Below, piece after piece: positions 62,583 through 64,000 of a DNA stretch of 64,000 bases. The DNA is from Pelagomonas calceolata. Taxonomy: Eukaryota; Sar; Pelagophyceae; Pelagomonadales; Pelagomonadaceae. Position numbers and translations under genes: made by a program. The stretch spans positions 4,960,001 through 5,024,000 of the forward strand of contig CAKKNE010000003.1 in assembly GCA_918797485.1 (NCBI GenBank), written 5' to 3'. The notes below the pieces were generated by a model, which saw only the letters and a list, made by a program, of their open reading frames with translations, was not told the DNA's origin and did not search any database. Numbering within the stretch: the first letter of the stretch is position 1; every line of letters begins with the position of its first letter.

Positions 62583-62667
62583 AAGACTTGCGTCGTCAAG
62601 GAGATTAGCAGTCCTTTTTGCCTTATCTGGACAACTGACTCGAGCTCCTGACTCGGACCTGAGTGTA

Positions 62668-62790
62668 CCATGGTACCGTAGGTACCGTAGGTACCGTAGG
62701 TACTACTACTGCGGTACTGCGGTACTTGCTGGTACTGCGGTACCTACGGTACTAGTCTGGTACTGTACAAAGAGCTCGTACCGTGGTACC
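62668..62790. repeat. GTACC/CCTACGG palindrome cluster
   Basis: A long tract of GGTACCGTAGGTACC and related palindromes upstream of the NSF-like gene. The rest of 62,583-63,066 has no gene; a TTCAAGTTC motif lies at 62921. Confidence 0.75.
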
Positions 62791-63066
62791 TTAGTTCCCC
62801 TTGACTAAAAGAGGTTTCTCATGGGATACCCGCAGCAGCTCGTGAATACGTGAGGTTTGTGGCTAGTCAGCGCAGTTATCAGACAGACTCCCACGTATGT
62901 GGGACGGAACCCGCCGCGGTTTCAAGTTCAGATCACGGCGCTTTGGCTCGTAGCAAGCCATGTTGCCGGCTCGCCGGTAGTCGATAAAACACACACCTCA
63001 TCCCAGTGCAACTCTAGAGGCTCCTCCGGCCGGCAGGCAGCCGCGCCCCCCATCATCCTCGTCCAC

Positions 63067-63462
63067 TCAGTTCGCCCGTGCGTTCATGAGGCTGGAAAAG
63101 CGCCGTCGCTGGTACCCCGCCCACTCGACGAAGTCGACTCGGGTTGCGACGACGCGCTCCCGCCAGACGTCCGACTCCGCGGCCTGCGGACGTCTCGTCT
63201 CGGAGTCGCTTACCCCGCGTGCGGTAGCGTGGTCGCAGAAAGCGTCGGCAAAGTGATCGAGATCGAGGATGCGTGCGACGCCGCGCTGCGTCTTCCGACG
63301 CGGCGCAGCCTTCTTGGGAGCGGACCGAGCATGCTTGCGCGCCCTGGCGCTCTCGAGGCTCAGGCGACGCTTCTCCTCCGAGAGAAACGCACTTTTGTGA
63401 GCCGCGATTCGTTCCGTTCGCACGCTCGCGTCCGCGTACAGCCTCTCCGAAACGTGTGACAT
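63067..63462 (-). CDS. Small basic protein, unknown
   Basis: 131 residues from MSHVSERLYADASVRTERIA with an ATG in ACAATGTCAC context. The N-terminal pattern RLYADASVRTERIAAHK is common near the start of long helical flagellar proteins of protists, but the frame is short and complete. The middle is Lys/Arg-rich and the C-terminal half helical (FVEWAGYQRRRFSSLMN). No family named. Confidence 0.5.
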   Translation of the reverse strand: MSHVSERLYADASVRTERIAAHKSAFLSEEKRRLSLESARARKHARSAPKKAAPRRKTQRGVARILDLDHFADAFCDHATARGVSDSETRRPQAAESDVWRERVVATRVDFVEWAGYQRRRFSSLMNARAN

Positions 63463-63737
63463 TGTTGTTTTTAAAGGGGCACAGCGAGGGCTATCTTGTG
63501 GCGCTCTGCTTGGTGTGGTCGGAGGAGGATGCTTAAATACAAGGTAAACCTGCCGCGAGACTCGAGACAGCCTGCTATACCATTGTACCTCGGTACCGTG
63601 GTACCTAAGCCTGGTATCCTGTCGTGTACTGTAGGCACAATGGCTACAGGTCCTGCGTCAAAAGCAGCCGGGTACGAGCTTGACATGCATCCAGTAGAGA
63701 CTAAAAAATAATAACGCGAGGCGCTGCGTGGCTTAAG

Positions 63738-64000
63738 ATGAGGCGAAGAAGACGTGCGCTCACGACGACAGCTTTCTTGCCGTTGCTAGCGGCGCCCCTC
63801 GCTCGGGAGGAGGCGCTGCCTCCCTCGCGCCACCAGCACCTATGCGTTCCGTGGACGGCGTCGCTGCGCGAAGCGTTGACGCGGTCGAACGCGTTTCTTC
63901 CCGACCCCGCGGCATTTGTGTCGCACCCGCCGGTGGACGCGGCCGCCGAGCGCCTCCGGCGGCAGCTGCGGCGGCTCGGCGAGAGCTGTCGCGCGCCGTT
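63738..64000 (+). CDS. 5' end of a secreted or membrane protein, cut by window end
   Basis: From the ATG at 63738 the frame stays open to the last base: MRRRRRALTTTAFLPLLAAP is a plausible signal peptide (basic n-region, hydrophobic core, Ala-Pro end), followed by a helical PVDAAAERLRRQLRRLGESC. At least 87 residues; the remainder lies beyond the window. Confidence 0.5.
   Translation, partial: MRRRRRALTTTAFLPLLAAPLAREEALPPSRHQHLCVPWTASLREALTRSNAFLPDPAAFVSHPPVDAAAERLRRQLRRLGESCRAP

Noticed and set aside
1-64000. tRNA, rRNA or CRISPR features
   Set aside because: No T-loop/A-box pairs in tRNA spacing, no rRNA signature and no regularly spaced repeats were seen by eye; a covariance search was not possible.
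1-64000. Bacterial origin suggested by high GC and mostly single-exon genes
   Set aside because: Proteasome alpha-5, RAD21, Wee1, SUMO protease, CYP51 and spliceosomal introns are eukaryotic; no operons or Shine-Dalgarno pattern.

Overview
This window is nuclear DNA of a GC-rich eukaryote, most likely a stramenopile alga of the pelagophyte type (Aureococcus anophagefferens or a close relative). That placement is inference. It rests on eukaryote-only genes (proteasome alpha-5, RAD21 cohesin, Wee1, SUMO protease, Pcf11, CYP51, NSF-like AAA), very GC-rich exons beside much AT-richer spacers, a ClpB whose N-terminus carries the heterokont plastid signal (hydrophobic stretch ending AFRAP), and introns that look like introner elements, a class described from Micromonas and Aureococcus.

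Layout. 1-4.8 kb: 3' part of a large membrane protein. 5.6-12.7 kb: SulP anion transporter (-), RCC1-repeat protein (-), a nested inverted-repeat element, CYP51 sterol demethylase (+). 13.7-25.8 kb: proteasome alpha-5, cold-shock-domain protein, ARMC6, SUMO protease, Pcf11-like CID protein, Wee1-like kinase. 26-30 kb: LINE remnant and a cysteine desulfurase/TtcA thiolase fusion. 30.5-34.3 kb: one three-module glycosyltransferase gene (-). 34.8-45.8 kb: SR-rich protein, coiled-coil protein, WDR31, a Sec22 fragment, RAD21, an unknown protein, a class III aminotransferase, BolA. 46-57 kb: EF-hand protein, methyltransferase/GT2 fusion, repeats, CMC1, a complex I 21-kDa-like subunit, CID-S1-RS protein. 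57-64 kb: plastid ClpB, NSF-like AAA protein, a small unknown protein, and the 5' end of a secreted-looking protein.

The most informative signal is in the introns. Most are 46-182 bp. In at least a dozen, the bases after the acceptor AG repeat an 8-mer at the end of the upstream exon (four are exact 8/8 copies). The insert between the copies begins near CYGYGYGGAAATCAA and ends with the inverse of that sequence. The donor is usually the first two bases (GT or GC) of the left copy, so splicing removes the insert and one 8-mer exactly and restores the conserved protein. Recognising this joins open frames that otherwise look like separate genes, notably the glycosyltransferase at 30.5-34.3 kb.

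There is no operon logic; genes lie on both strands with short spacers. The spacers hold LINE pieces, two larger inverted-repeat elements, a MITE, dispersed GGTACC/CCTACGGTAC palindromes and a recurrent TTCAAGTTC motif. I saw no rRNA, tRNA or CRISPR array. All exon borders come from reading frame, splice dinucleotides and family conservation, without transcript data.
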